Shown here piece after piece: positions 43,568 through 51,715 of a DNA stretch of 64,000 bases. The DNA comes from Gulosibacter molinativorax (GTDB lineage: Bacteria; Actinomycetota; Actinomycetes; Actinomycetales; Microbacteriaceae), in assembly GCF_003010915.2 (NCBI RefSeq), contig NZ_CP028426.1, positions 1,364,001 to 1,428,000 on the forward strand. Direction: 5' to 3'. Below the pieces are notes generated by a model. The model saw only the letters and a program-made list of their open reading frames with translations, did not search any database and was not told where the DNA came from. Both the position numbers and the translations under genes were made by a program. Numbering within the stretch: the first letter of the stretch is position 1; every line of letters starts with the position of its first letter.

Positions 43568-44527
43568 ATGACAATCACTACCGCAATCGTCGGCTACGGC
43601 AACCTGGGCCGCAGCGCCGAAACCCTGATCAAGGCACAGCCTGACCTTGAACTCTTCGGCATCTTCTCGCGTCGTAGCGAGCTCGACACCAACACCCCGG
43701 TCTACCCCGTTGACTCGATCAACGATTACGCCGACAAGATCGATGTCCTCTACCTCTGCCTTGGCAGTGCGACCGATATCCCCGAGCAGGCACCAGCCTT
43801 TGCGAAGAACTTCACGACGGTCGACACCTACGACAACCACAAGCGGCTGCCCGCGCACTACGCGACGATGGATGCGGCGGCCAAGGAGTCGGGCAACGTT
43901 TCGATCATCGCGACCGGCTGGGACCCGGGCCTCTTCTCGCTCAACCGCGTGATCGGCGCATCCGTGTTCCCCGAACCGCAGCAGAACACGTTCTGGGGCC
44001 GCGGCCTCTCGCAGGGTCACTCAAACGCGATTCGAGGCGTCGAGGGCGTCAAGTATGGCGTGCAGTACACGATTCCCCGCGAGGATGCGATCGAGGCCGC
44101 AAAGGCCGGCAACGGTGCCGACATCGACAGCAAGGATGCGCACCTGCGCCAGTGCTGGATCGTCGCGGACGAGGCGGACCACGACCGCATCACCGAGACG
44201 ATCGTGAACATGCCCGACTACTTCGTTGGCTACAAGACTGAAGTGCACTTCATCGGCGAGGAGGAGTTCCTCCGCGACCACCAGGGTCTCCCCCACGGTG
44301 GTCGCGTGATCACCTCCGGCCAGCTGGGCGACACGAAGAGCACCGTTGAGTTCGTACTCGACCTCGAGTCGAACCCCGACTTCACCGCATCGGTGCTCGT
44401 CGCGTACGGCCGCGCCGCAGCGCGCCTCAAGGCCGACGGCCAGACTGGCGCGTTCACCGTCCTCGAGGTGCCCCCGTACCTGCTGTCGACCAAGTCCCTC
44501 GACGAGCTCATCGCGCAGGACCTCTAG
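43568..44527 (+). CDS. ddh: meso-Diaminopimelate D-dehydrogenase
   Basis: 319 residues. NADPH-binding site AIVGYGNLGRSA at the N-terminus, then YPVDSINDY and the substrate part ATGWDPGLFSLNRVIG and GLSQGHSNAIRGVEGVKYG, all characteristic of Ddh. It makes meso-DAP directly from tetrahydrodipicolinate, ammonia and NADPH, bypassing the succinylase route. ATG at 43568. A terminator follows at 44540-44579. Confidence 0.95.
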   Translation: MTITTAIVGYGNLGRSAETLIKAQPDLELFGIFSRRSELDTNTPVYPVDSINDYADKIDVLYLCLGSATDIPEQAPAFAKNFTTVDTYDNHKRLPAHYATMDAAAKESGNVSIIATGWDPGLFSLNRVIGASVFPEPQQNTFWGRGLSQGHSNAIRGVEGVKYGVQYTIPREDAIEAAKAGNGADIDSKDAHLRQCWIVADEADHDRITETIVNMPDYFVGYKTEVHFIGEEEFLRDHQGLPHGGRVITSGQLGDTKSTVEFVLDLESNPDFTASVLVAYGRAAARLKADGQTGAFTVLEVPPYLLSTKSLDELIAQDL

Positions 44528-44539
44528 ACCCGCTCAATG

Positions 44540-44579
44540 GCCTGCGGCCTGGCTCCAGGATTGGAACCAGGCCGCAGGC
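44540..44579 (+). terminator. ddh terminator
   Basis: GCCTGCGGCCTGG (44540-44552) pairs with CCAGGCCGCAGGC (44567-44579), with an additional TCCA/TGGA inner pair and an ATTTTCG stretch after it. It also faces the convergent hemolysin-family gene. Confidence 0.9.
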
Positions 44580-44586
44580 ATTTTCG

Positions 44587-45966
44587 TTAGGGGGTTTCGG
44601 ACTCGGTCTCCGGTTCGAGCCCCTCACGGTCATCGGCATCCGCTACCGTCTTGCGCAGCTTCACCTCGGCGATGCGGTTCCCATTGAGCTGCGCAACCTC
44701 GAGCTGATACCGCACGCCATTCGACGTGAGGTCGTCCTCGTAGTCTTCGGTCTGGTCCGGTTCAATCGGCACAATGTCGTCGGCGCGAGCGAGGCGCCCG
44801 AGCTGGTCGAGCATCCACCCGGCAATGGTTTCGTAGGAGCCTTCCGGCAGGTGGATGCCGGTCGCCTCGGCAAAGTCTTCGAGGTTCATAGAGCCGTCAA
44901 ACGACCGGCTCTCGTGGAGGCGCAAGATGGCCCGCCGCTCGACCGAGTCGTACTCGTCCCAGATCTCCCCGACGAGCTCCTCGAGAAGGTCTTCGAGCGT
45001 GACAATGCCGTCCGTGCCGCCGTACTCGTCGATGACCACCCCGATGTGCGTCGCCGTCGCACGCAACTGTCGCATCGCATCCGGCACCCGAACCGTCGAC
45101 GGGAAATAGGCGATCTTGCGCATGAGCGAGCTAATCACCGAATCGCCATGCCCCGACGCCGCGTGCTGCAGAATATCGCGCACGTGAACGAAACCGATGA
45201 TGTTGTCGATGTCGCCATCGAACACCGGATAGCGCGAGTACGGCTGGTCGACGAGGCCTTCGGCGACCTCGGTGACGGTACTCGAGGCCTCGAACGCGAC
45301 AATATCGCTGCGGTGCCGCATCACCTCGACCACGAGCATGTCGTTGGCGTCGAAGACGTCCGCCAGGAGCTTGCGCTCGTCGTCGCCGAGGCCCTCGTGC
45401 GTCGTGACGATCTCGCGCACCTCTTCGTTCGACATTTCCTCGGTGCGGGCATTCGGGTCGAAACCAAGGATGCGCAAGAGCAGGTTCGAGGAGGAGTTTA
45501 CGATCCAGATCAGCGGCGTCATGAGCTTCGCGAAAATGTTGAGCGGTGGGGCGACCGCGAGGCTCACGGTGGCCGCCTTCTGCATAGCGATTCGTTTCGG
45601 CACGAGTTCGCCCAGGACGAGGCTGAAGTAGGACACGAGCAGGGTGATGGCCACGAGCGCGATCGCATCCGCCGCTCCCGGCGCCATGCCCCAGCCGACG
45701 AGCACTGGGCTCACCTGCGGCGCGATCGTGGAGGCACCGAATGCTGAGGATAGGAATCCGGCGAAGGTCACACCGATCTGCACCGCCGAGAGGAATCGGC
45801 CCGAGTCCCGGGCGAGACTCGCGACGGTGCGTGCCGCCTTGTTACCCCGTTCGAATTGCTTGATTTGTGACTCGCGCAGCGAGACAAGTGCCATCTCGGT
45901 CGCCGCAAAGATCCCACCAATCAAAACGAATAGCAGCACCAAAAGCAGATCGAGAAGTATACTCAC
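44587..45966 (-). CDS. Hemolysin-family/CNNM membrane protein with CBS domains
   Basis: 459 residues. DUF21 membrane part with four helices (1-180: LFVLIGGIFAATEMALVSLRESQI, GVTFAGFLSSAFGASTIAP, LVLGELVPKRIAMQ), a CBS pair (DANDMLVVEVMRHRSDIVAF, VFDGDIDNIIGFVHVRDIL, THIGVVIDEYGGTDGIVTLEDLLEELVGEIWDE) and a CorC/HlyC-type transporter-associated domain near 360-440. Relatives export or sense Mg2+ or Co2+. GTG start at 45966. Confidence 0.9.
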   Translation of the reverse strand: MSILLDLLLVLLFVLIGGIFAATEMALVSLRESQIKQFERGNKAARTVASLARDSGRFLSAVQIGVTFAGFLSSAFGASTIAPQVSPVLVGWGMAPGAADAIALVAITLLVSYFSLVLGELVPKRIAMQKAATVSLAVAPPLNIFAKLMTPLIWIVNSSSNLLLRILGFDPNARTEEMSNEEVREIVTTHEGLGDDERKLLADVFDANDMLVVEVMRHRSDIVAFEASSTVTEVAEGLVDQPYSRYPVFDGDIDNIIGFVHVRDILQHAASGHGDSVISSLMRKIAYFPSTVRVPDAMRQLRATATHIGVVIDEYGGTDGIVTLEDLLEELVGEIWDEYDSVERRAILRLHESRSFDGSMNLEDFAEATGIHLPEGSYETIAGWMLDQLGRLARADDIVPIEPDQTEDYEDDLTSNGVRYQLEVAQLNGNRIAEVKLRKTVADADDREGLEPETESETP

Positions 45967-46000
45967 GCTGTCATTCTGTCAGGTTCGAAAACTCCGCACC

Positions 46001-46624
46001 TTAGTGGGCGTTCGAGCCGGTGCGCGGCTCTCGACCGACCACGCTGAGGTACCAGCTGTAGAACGCGATCCAAAAACCAAGGTGGATGCGGGGTGCCAAC
46101 TTCTCGGTTTGCCCGTCCGGCAGTATCTTCCGGGCCCCGGCGATCAGCCCCATCGAGAGGGCGACGACGAGCAGGAACCTCGGGATGCGCGCCGGGACCG
46201 ACCAAGCGAGGAATCCGAGGAACGACTGCCGCTGGGTGCCCGCAGCCCGAGCGTAGATCTTGTACGGAACGCCTCGGAGCGGGCCCCAGAGCATCCCGCG
46301 GTTGCCAACCCGGGCGACCTCCGCATCCGCCTTGTCGATCATGTCGCCGGAGATCGCGGGAAGCTTCCGCAGCAGTCGCTTCGACTCGCGCGGAGTGGTG
46401 TTTTGACTCCAGAAGAACGTCGCGACGCCTCCGGCGAGCGCTCCCCCGAGCGCGGCGAATGCCGCGGCGACCCCGCGCTTTGGGGAGTGAATCGTCGCTC
46501 GGGTGATCCACACATCCGGCACGATGAAGAAGCAGGTGGCCTCGGCCGCGCCCCAGGCGGCGGCGATGATACTGCTCGCCACCGGGCCGCCTCGGCGCTG
46601 AGGTCGTTTCGTTGCACGCGTCAT
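46001..46624 (-). CDS. DedA/YqaA-like membrane protein
   Basis: 207 residues with a basic N-terminus and three or four hydrophobic segments: SSIIAAAWGAAEATCFFIVPDVWI, AAAFAALGGALAGGVATFFW and FLGFLAWSVPARIPRFLLVVALSM. The WGAAEATxFFIxPD pattern followed by an amphipathic part and a G-R-x-P-x-K segment resembles small DedA/VTT-like proteins. It is divergent from the CDP-alcohol phosphotransferase gene, 82 bases apart. ATG at 46624; the longer frame runs into that neighbour. Confidence 0.55.
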   Translation of the reverse strand: MTRATKRPQRRGGPVASSIIAAAWGAAEATCFFIVPDVWITRATIHSPKRGVAAAFAALGGALAGGVATFFWSQNTTPRESKRLLRKLPAISGDMIDKADAEVARVGNRGMLWGPLRGVPYKIYARAAGTQRQSFLGFLAWSVPARIPRFLLVVALSMGLIAGARKILPDGQTEKLAPRIHLGFWIAFYSWYLSVVGREPRTGSNAH

Positions 46625-46706
46625 GGTTCGCAAGCGTAGAGGAGGATGCGCAGATGAGCGTGAGGGCTGATGCCGTCGTGTGCCCCGGGATTCTAAACTC
46701 ACGGTC

Positions 46707-47510
46707 ATGGCCGGGGAGTATGTAGACGAGGGCGATGCTGGAACGAGTGGTGCGGGGCGCGAAGCCGCGGCCCATGGTCTCGAGCGGCGCAATATTCCGC
46801 AGCGCTCGACCGGATGGGCGAAGCGAGCCGCCGACCTGCTCTACGCCGCAAGACTCACGCCGAACAGCATCTCGGTGTTGTCGGTAGTGATTGCGTTCAT
46901 CGGCGCGGTTGCGCTCGGGCTTTCTGGTTTCGTCCCCGCGCTCGATATCCCCCGGTGGGTGCTGCTCGTCATCGCCGCCGTGTGCATCCCACTGCGCCTG
47001 CTGTGCAACATGTTCGACGGCATGCTCGCCGTCGAGAAGAGGATGCACTCGCCGACCGGTGACCTCTTCAACGAGCTACCCGACCGCATTGCTGATGTGG
47101 CGCTGCTCGTTGGTGCTGGCTTCGCGACAATCGGTCTGTGGCGCTCGGATGGCGCGGCCTGGGGCACCGGTGTCGACTGGGGGCTCGCCCTCGGCTGGCT
47201 CGCCGCGGTGCTCGCGATACTTACCGCGTACGTGCGGACGCTCGGTGCCGCGAACGGCGTCGGCAACTTCTTCGGTGGTCCGATGGCGAAGCCGCCACGG
47301 ATGTGGCTGCTCGTCATCGGTTCTCTGCTGTCTATCGCCGAGCCCGGCCTTGGCCTGCCGCGCGGCATCGTGCTCGCGATCACGCTCGGAGTCATCGCTC
47401 TCGGATCGCTGATGACGGTGATCGTTCGATTGCGCAAGATCACGCTCGCGCTGCGGGCGGCGTCGCAGGCGGATGCGGCTGATGCGGCTGATGCGGCTGG
47501 CCGACCATGA
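46707..47510 (+). CDS. CDP-alcohol phosphatidyltransferase family protein, YnbA-like variant
   Basis: 267 residues, about six membrane helices. The family motif D-x2-D-G-x2-A-R-x8-G-x3-D-x3-D is present in altered form, NMFDGMLAVEKRMHSPTGDLFNELPD: the first Asp is Asn, Arg is Val and the third Asp is Asn. These changes resemble the YnbA-like subfamily, whose product is unknown. It would swap CMP of CDP-diacylglycerol for an alcohol. ATG at 46707 is chosen by position; an ATG at 46680 gives nine more residues. The 3' end has a GATGCGGCT triplet repeat (ADAADAADAA). It overlaps the next gene by four bases. Confidence 0.8.
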   Translation: MAGEYVDEGDAGTSGAGREAAAHGLERRNIPQRSTGWAKRAADLLYAARLTPNSISVLSVVIAFIGAVALGLSGFVPALDIPRWVLLVIAAVCIPLRLLCNMFDGMLAVEKRMHSPTGDLFNELPDRIADVALLVGAGFATIGLWRSDGAAWGTGVDWGLALGWLAAVLAILTAYVRTLGAANGVGNFFGGPMAKPPRMWLLVIGSLLSIAEPGLGLPRGIVLAITLGVIALGSLMTVIVRLRKITLALRAASQADAADAADAAGRP

Positions 47511-48178
47511 CACGAATCATTCGCGAACTCCTCGCGGGGCTCGTCCGCCTGATCACCGGCGCGCGTCCGGTCGTGGACGAAGGGCTGTCGCCACGCGCCA
47601 GTGTCCTGGACCTACCCCCGCAGATGGTGCTGTATGCGAATCACTCGAGCCACCTCGACTTCGTGACGGTCTGGGCGGTCGTGCCGCGGCGCATACGAGA
47701 CCGCTTACGCCCCGTCGCCGCGGGTGACTACTGGGGCTCCGGCCTGAAGCGCTGGCTGGCCACGAATATCTTCAATGCTTACCTCGTTGATCGAGGCGGT
47801 GGGAGGGGCGGGAGCAACAGCAACGGGAACAGCAATAGTCCCGGCACCGACCAGATTGCCGATATGCTCGCGATTCTCGACGACGGTGACTCCCTCCTCA
47901 TCTTCCCGGAGGGCACGCGCGGGGACGGTACCGACGTTGCCCGTTTTCGCTCGGGCCTTTACCGCCTCGCCCAGGCACGGCCCGACGTACCCGTCATTCC
48001 CGTCGCGCTATCAAACCTTGGCAGGATGCTGCCCAAGGGCGCGGTCGTGCCCGTGCCGCACCTCGTCACGGCGACGTTCCTCACGCCCGTTCGCCTCGAA
48101 CCGGGCGAGGATCGGGCGGAATTTCTCGAGCGGGCGCGGCTTTGCCTTGCTGAGGTTGTCCGGGAGGCCCAGACATGA
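47507..48178 (+). CDS. 1-acyl-glycerol-3-phosphate acyltransferase-like (PlsC)
   Basis: 223 residues. Acyltransferase box I NHSSHLD (H-x4-D; about 44-50) and box III FPEGTRGDGT are clear; box IV PVIPVAL is present. A low-complexity insertion GGGRGGSNSNGNSNSPG (about 101-117) lies between the catalytic boxes. It acylates a lysophosphatidate or similar. The ATG overlaps the upstream stop, so the two are translated together. Confidence 0.85.
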   Translation: MTRIIRELLAGLVRLITGARPVVDEGLSPRASVLDLPPQMVLYANHSSHLDFVTVWAVVPRRIRDRLRPVAAGDYWGSGLKRWLATNIFNAYLVDRGGGRGGSNSNGNSNSPGTDQIADMLAILDDGDSLLIFPEGTRGDGTDVARFRSGLYRLAQARPDVPVIPVALSNLGRMLPKGAVVPVPHLVTATFLTPVRLEPGEDRAEFLERARLCLAEVVREAQT

Positions 48179-48191
48179 TCGGGGACACAGA

Positions 48192-49202
48192 ATGATGGCC
48201 GGTTGGCAGTTCGGTTTGCTCGATGAGACCGGGTTAAGGCTCTTCGCCGGTGTCGGAGCGGTGCTCATACTCGCGACAGCCATCACCTTCGTACTATCGA
48301 TCACCTTGCGCGCCGAGCGGCACGCAGGCCTCATCTCCAACTTGAGGCTGCGGGTCGGGGCCTGGTGGGTCATGGTGATCATGCTCTACGCGGTGCTCGC
48401 GGGCGGCGAGACGGTCACCATCCTCTTCTTCTTCGTGCTGTCCTTCTTGGCGCTGCGCGAGTTCATCACCATCTCTCGGACGACGCAGCGCGATCACAGT
48501 GCGCTCGTGTGGATGTTTTGGATCATCCTACCGATCCAATATTTCGCCGTATGGCAGCACTGGTACGGGTTCTTCGCCGTGTTCATCCCGGTGTACGCGT
48601 TCCTCTTCCTGCCAGCACGGAACGCTCTCGCCGGCGACACGAAGGATTTCTTGCGCCGCACGGCGACGACGCAGTGGGCGCTCATGGTGTGCGTCTACTG
48701 CGTGAGCTATGCGCCCGCGATCCTGCAGCTGCCGGTCGCGTTAGAACTTGGCAAGGTCGCGGCGGATGGCTCACCGATCGGCTCGGGCGGCCCGGCGGGC
48801 GCGAACCTTCTCATGTTCCTGCTGATCGTGGTGCAGGGAAGCGACGTCTTCCAGTACATCTGGGGAAAGACACTCGGCCGGCATAAGATCGCGCCCAACG
48901 TGAGCCCGAACAAGACCGTCGAGGGCTTCGTCGGCGGCATCCTCACGGCGACCGCGCTCGGTGCCGCCCTGTGGTGGATTACGCCGTTCGAGTGGTGGCA
49001 GGCCGCAGCGCTTGCGTTCGTGTCCTGTCTGCTCGGTTTCGCGGGCGGGCTCGTGATGAGTGCGATTAAGCGCGACCGCGGCATCAAGGACTTCGGTGCG
49101 CTCATCCCCGGCCACGGCGGCATCATGGATCGCATCGACTCGCTGTGTTTCGCCGCGCCCGTGTTCTTTCACCTCGTGCGCTTCTTCTTCGCGGCCGCGT
49201 AA
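48192..49202 (+). CDS. Phosphatidate cytidylyltransferase-like protein (CdsA family)
   Basis: 336 residues, about nine membrane segments. The CdsA signature is complete: SAIKRDRGIKDFGALIPGHG then GIMDRID near the C-terminus, with the metal aspartates. It would make CDP-diacylglycerol, the substrate of the CDP-alcohol transferase two genes upstream. Two ATGs at 48192 and 48195; the longer upstream frame overlaps the acyltransferase. Because a housekeeping cdsA normally sits near tsf/frr, this may be a second, specialised copy. Confidence 0.85.
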   Translation: MMAGWQFGLLDETGLRLFAGVGAVLILATAITFVLSITLRAERHAGLISNLRLRVGAWWVMVIMLYAVLAGGETVTILFFFVLSFLALREFITISRTTQRDHSALVWMFWIILPIQYFAVWQHWYGFFAVFIPVYAFLFLPARNALAGDTKDFLRRTATTQWALMVCVYCVSYAPAILQLPVALELGKVAADGSPIGSGGPAGANLLMFLLIVVQGSDVFQYIWGKTLGRHKIAPNVSPNKTVEGFVGGILTATALGAALWWITPFEWWQAAALAFVSCLLGFAGGLVMSAIKRDRGIKDFGALIPGHGGIMDRIDSLCFAAPVFFHLVRFFFAAA

Positions 49203-49207
49203 GCGCG

Positions 49208-50038
49208 TTACCCCGCGAACGTCTGCCCCAAGAACGTTTTCAGCACGTGCAGGAAGGATGCTGGCTGTTCCGAGTGCACCCAATGCCCCGCATCCTTGAT
49301 CGTGATGCGGTTGGTGCGCGGGAACAGTCGCTTCATGAGCGGGAGCTGGTCGGTGCTGACATAGTTCGACTTCGCGCCACCCATCCACAGCACGGGGCCG
49401 TCGAAGTGCCCTTCGCCGTAGTCGGGCTCGCCGCCGATGACATCGAGCGACGCATACAGGAGGTCGAGGTTCGGCTCCCACTCGAAACCATCGCGGCCGC
49501 GCTTCAGATTCTGCAGCAAGAAACCCCGCACGGTGCGGCTCGGAATGTGTTCGGCGAGGGCCTCACCCGCCTCACCACGGCTGTTGATCGTGGAAAGGTC
49601 GAGGGCCTTCAGGCTCCCGAGCAGGTGAGTAAAGTCCGTGTTCTGGCCTCGATCCGGCCCAGGCGTCGCGCCCGGCCCCATGTCGACGATGACGACGCGT
49701 TCGAACAGCTCGGGATGCCGGGTCGCAAGCACCATTGCCATCTTGGCACCCATCGAATGACCGACGAGATTGACCGGCACATCCTTGGCATAGCCGCCCG
49801 CAAGCACGGCTGCGAGGAGGTCGGCCTGCTCCGCATAGTCGAACCGCTCGGTCCAGCCCGACTCGCCGTGGTTGGGCAGATCGACTAGCAGGCTCGTGTG
49901 CGTCTCAGCCAGGCCCTTAGCCGCGGTCATAAAGTTCTTGCCGCGCCCCATCAGACCGTGGAAGAAGACGACCCGCCCGCTTCCCGTTCCAACCTCTTGC
50001 GTCTTGATGTGAAAAGACTCGGGCAGCAGTTCAGTCAT
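49208..50038 (-). CDS. Alpha/beta hydrolase, YbfF-like
   Basis: 276 residues. HGLMGRGKNF (oxyanion loop), LPNHGES, GHSMGAKMA (nucleophile elbow, Ser) and the catalytic His in KDAGHWVHSEQP. Fold is certain; the ester substrate is not known. ATG at 50038 (MTELLPESF) rather than 50071. It faces the cdsA-like gene with five bases between the stops; in ynb-type cassettes a hydrolase is also linked to the phospholipid genes. Confidence 0.85.
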   Translation of the reverse strand: MTELLPESFHIKTQEVGTGSGRVVFFHGLMGRGKNFMTAAKGLAETHTSLLVDLPNHGESGWTERFDYAEQADLLAAVLAGGYAKDVPVNLVGHSMGAKMAMVLATRHPELFERVVIVDMGPGATPGPDRGQNTDFTHLLGSLKALDLSTINSRGEAGEALAEHIPSRTVRGFLLQNLKRGRDGFEWEPNLDLLYASLDVIGGEPDYGEGHFDGPVLWMGGAKSNYVSTDQLPLMKRLFPRTNRITIKDAGHWVHSEQPASFLHVLKTFLGQTFAG

Positions 50039-50135
50039 GAGGGTGTTGGCCTTTCGTGCGGGTGCTTTCACGGTAGACGAAAGGCATGCGGTTCGCGCTA
50101 TTGCCGTCTACTCCCCTTCCCCCCCCCCGCCCCCG

Positions 50136-50903
50136 CTATTTCGCCTCGGTTTGGCACGCTTCCGCTTCGAGGATCCCCGCGAGGTCGTATGCGCGGAAGA
50201 GGACACTTCGGTCGACATTGGCGGCCGCGCCCATGTCTCGCAGCATCGGTGGGATGAAGTCCGCCGGCTTCGGATGCGCCGGCAAGTCGGCGAGATACTC
50301 GCGATGGCAGGCGAGCGAGGCGACGGCCGCGGCCTCGTCGTCCGCATCGACCGACACAAAGTGAGTCGGCTGGGGTGGTTGTGCCGTGAGCAGGAGGCTC
50401 ACCGACCACGGTTCCAGCCCCTGCTCGATCTGGTCGCGGAATACCCAGCGGTTGGATGCATCCCGCGCACCGTCGAGCGTCGCGAGACCGGCGGCGCGAT
50501 GGTCGGCCTGGTCGAGTCCCCACAGCGCCTCGAGTTCGTGGCTGCTGCCGATCACCACGGTTGGGCGGAACTCGCGAACTCGGCGCGCGATATCCCGCCG
50601 CAGATCGAGTCCGTACACGAGATGCCCGTCGGGGTGACTTAGGATCGTGAGGTCATCGACGTTGACGGCGCGACAAGCGTTGCGTTGCTCAACGCCACGT
50701 ATCGGGCCGGCCTCCTCCGGCGAGCACTGCATCCCCGCCTCGCCTCCCGTGAGCAGCAGGTACGCGACCTCAATACCGCGTTTCGTCCACGAGTTCACGG
50801 CTGCCGAAAGCCCGTACTCGGCGTCGTCCGGATGCGCGACGACAACGAGCACGCGCTCCCACCGGCATACGTCCAATTCTTTGAGGCTCGTTGACCCGCT
50901 CAC
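50136..50903 (-). CDS. PIG-L family deacetylase
   Basis: 255 residues. Zinc site VVVAHPDDAEYG near the N-terminus and the second histidine in LDQADHRAAGLATL; these are LmbE/MshB-type N-acetyl-sugar deacetylases. It may act on a GlcNAc-inositol or related conjugate; the substrate is not visible. GTG at 50903 (VSGSTSLKELD) is chosen because AAGGAG lies six bases upstream; the GTG at 50927 would leave that site inside the gene. Confidence 0.85.
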   Translation of the reverse strand: MSGSTSLKELDVCRWERVLVVVAHPDDAEYGLSAAVNSWTKRGIEVAYLLLTGGEAGMQCSPEEAGPIRGVEQRNACRAVNVDDLTILSHPDGHLVYGLDLRRDIARRVREFRPTVVIGSSHELEALWGLDQADHRAAGLATLDGARDASNRWVFRDQIEQGLEPWSVSLLLTAQPPQPTHFVSVDADDEAAAVASLACHREYLADLPAHPKPADFIPPMLRDMGAAANVDRSVLFRAYDLAGILEAEACQTEAK

Positions 50904-50996
50904 TTCTTGCTCCTTCTTTACAAGCACCCGCTCACCGCAAGTTTGTAAGGCAAGTGTGCCGTCTCGTCATCCGAGCCCGCCCAGTGCCGCGGCTAT

Positions 50997-51371
50997 TTAG
51001 AACGCACCGAGCACCGCACTTGAGATGAGGTGGTCCAGCTTCCGAATGTCAACTCCCTTATTAAGTTTCAGCTTGAGATGGCCAGCCTTCGTCCACAGCT
51101 CGAGCTCGGCATTGAAATCGAGAGTGCCAGCGTTCTCCGATGACCACATCACCACGGACGAGTATGGAATCGAATACATCTCGACCTTCTTCCCAGTAAT
51201 ACCTTGCGCATCTCGAATCACGATTCGCTTGTTCGTGAACACTGCGCTGTCGCGCATGGTCGCGAAGGCCATAATTGGCTGTTCGCCAGCGACGAGTACG
51301 TTCCCAATATCGTTGGGTATCGGAACTTCACGAACCAGTGTCCATGCGGTGATCGCCGAAACTTCGTTCAC
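50997..51371 (-). CDS. Bacterial PH-domain (bPH_1) protein
   Basis: 124 residues forming one bacterial PH domain: FATMRDSAVFTNKRIVIRDAQ, KKVEMYSIPYSSVVMWSSENAGTLDFNAELELWTK and KLKLNKGVDIRKLDHLIS. Such proteins are thought to be adaptors. GTG at 51371 with AAGAG before it; the longer open frame upstream has no resemblance to the family. It faces away from the amidohydrolase gene. Confidence 0.8.
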   Translation of the reverse strand: MNEVSAITAWTLVREVPIPNDIGNVLVAGEQPIMAFATMRDSAVFTNKRIVIRDAQGITGKKVEMYSIPYSSVVMWSSENAGTLDFNAELELWTKAGHLKLKLNKGVDIRKLDHLISSAVLGAF

Positions 51372-51715
51372 AATTGCTCTTTTCTTCTTTGTCTCGCGGC
51401 GTCGCACTGCAAACCGCGAATATAGTCGGGGCACCGAGAACCTTGACCTCGGTTGCCAAGTCACACTTCAGCACTGGCCTCCGACATCCAGTCGTCGACA
51501 AGGCGTGTGCTGGCAAAGCGCGCGCTCCAAGCAAACTCGAACCCTCTGAAACTTCGCCTTGCCGCCGGTACCGAACAATTTGCCCTTCGATGCAGAGCCG
51601 TTGCTGGGCGATGCAGTATTGGGGAGTCTGGTTGAACCGACTGCGGCGCGCTGAAAGGCTAGCGAGACAGGCCGCCGCTAAGCGAGTGCGGCCGTCGATC
51701 TACAAGGGAGTATCA
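51372..51715. other. 344-base gap between PH-domain gene and amidohydrolase
   Basis: Divergent promoter region. An open frame crosses it on the plus strand but its translation (Arg/Ala-rich, no family) looks random and the real amidohydrolase start is at 51716. I see no tRNA, hairpin terminator or clear operator. Upstream-start annotations for the next gene would be wrong. Confidence 0.6.

Noticed and set aside
51520..51560. tRNA-like TTCGA segment in the gap before the amidohydrolase
   Set aside because: GGGTTCGAGTTTG is seen on the minus strand, but no matching T-stem, acceptor or anticodon stem could be found.
51374..51715. N-terminal extension of the amidohydrolase
   Set aside because: The 114 extra residues look random, the family starts near MTNSTTIYTG, and AAGGGAG stands before the ATG at 51716.
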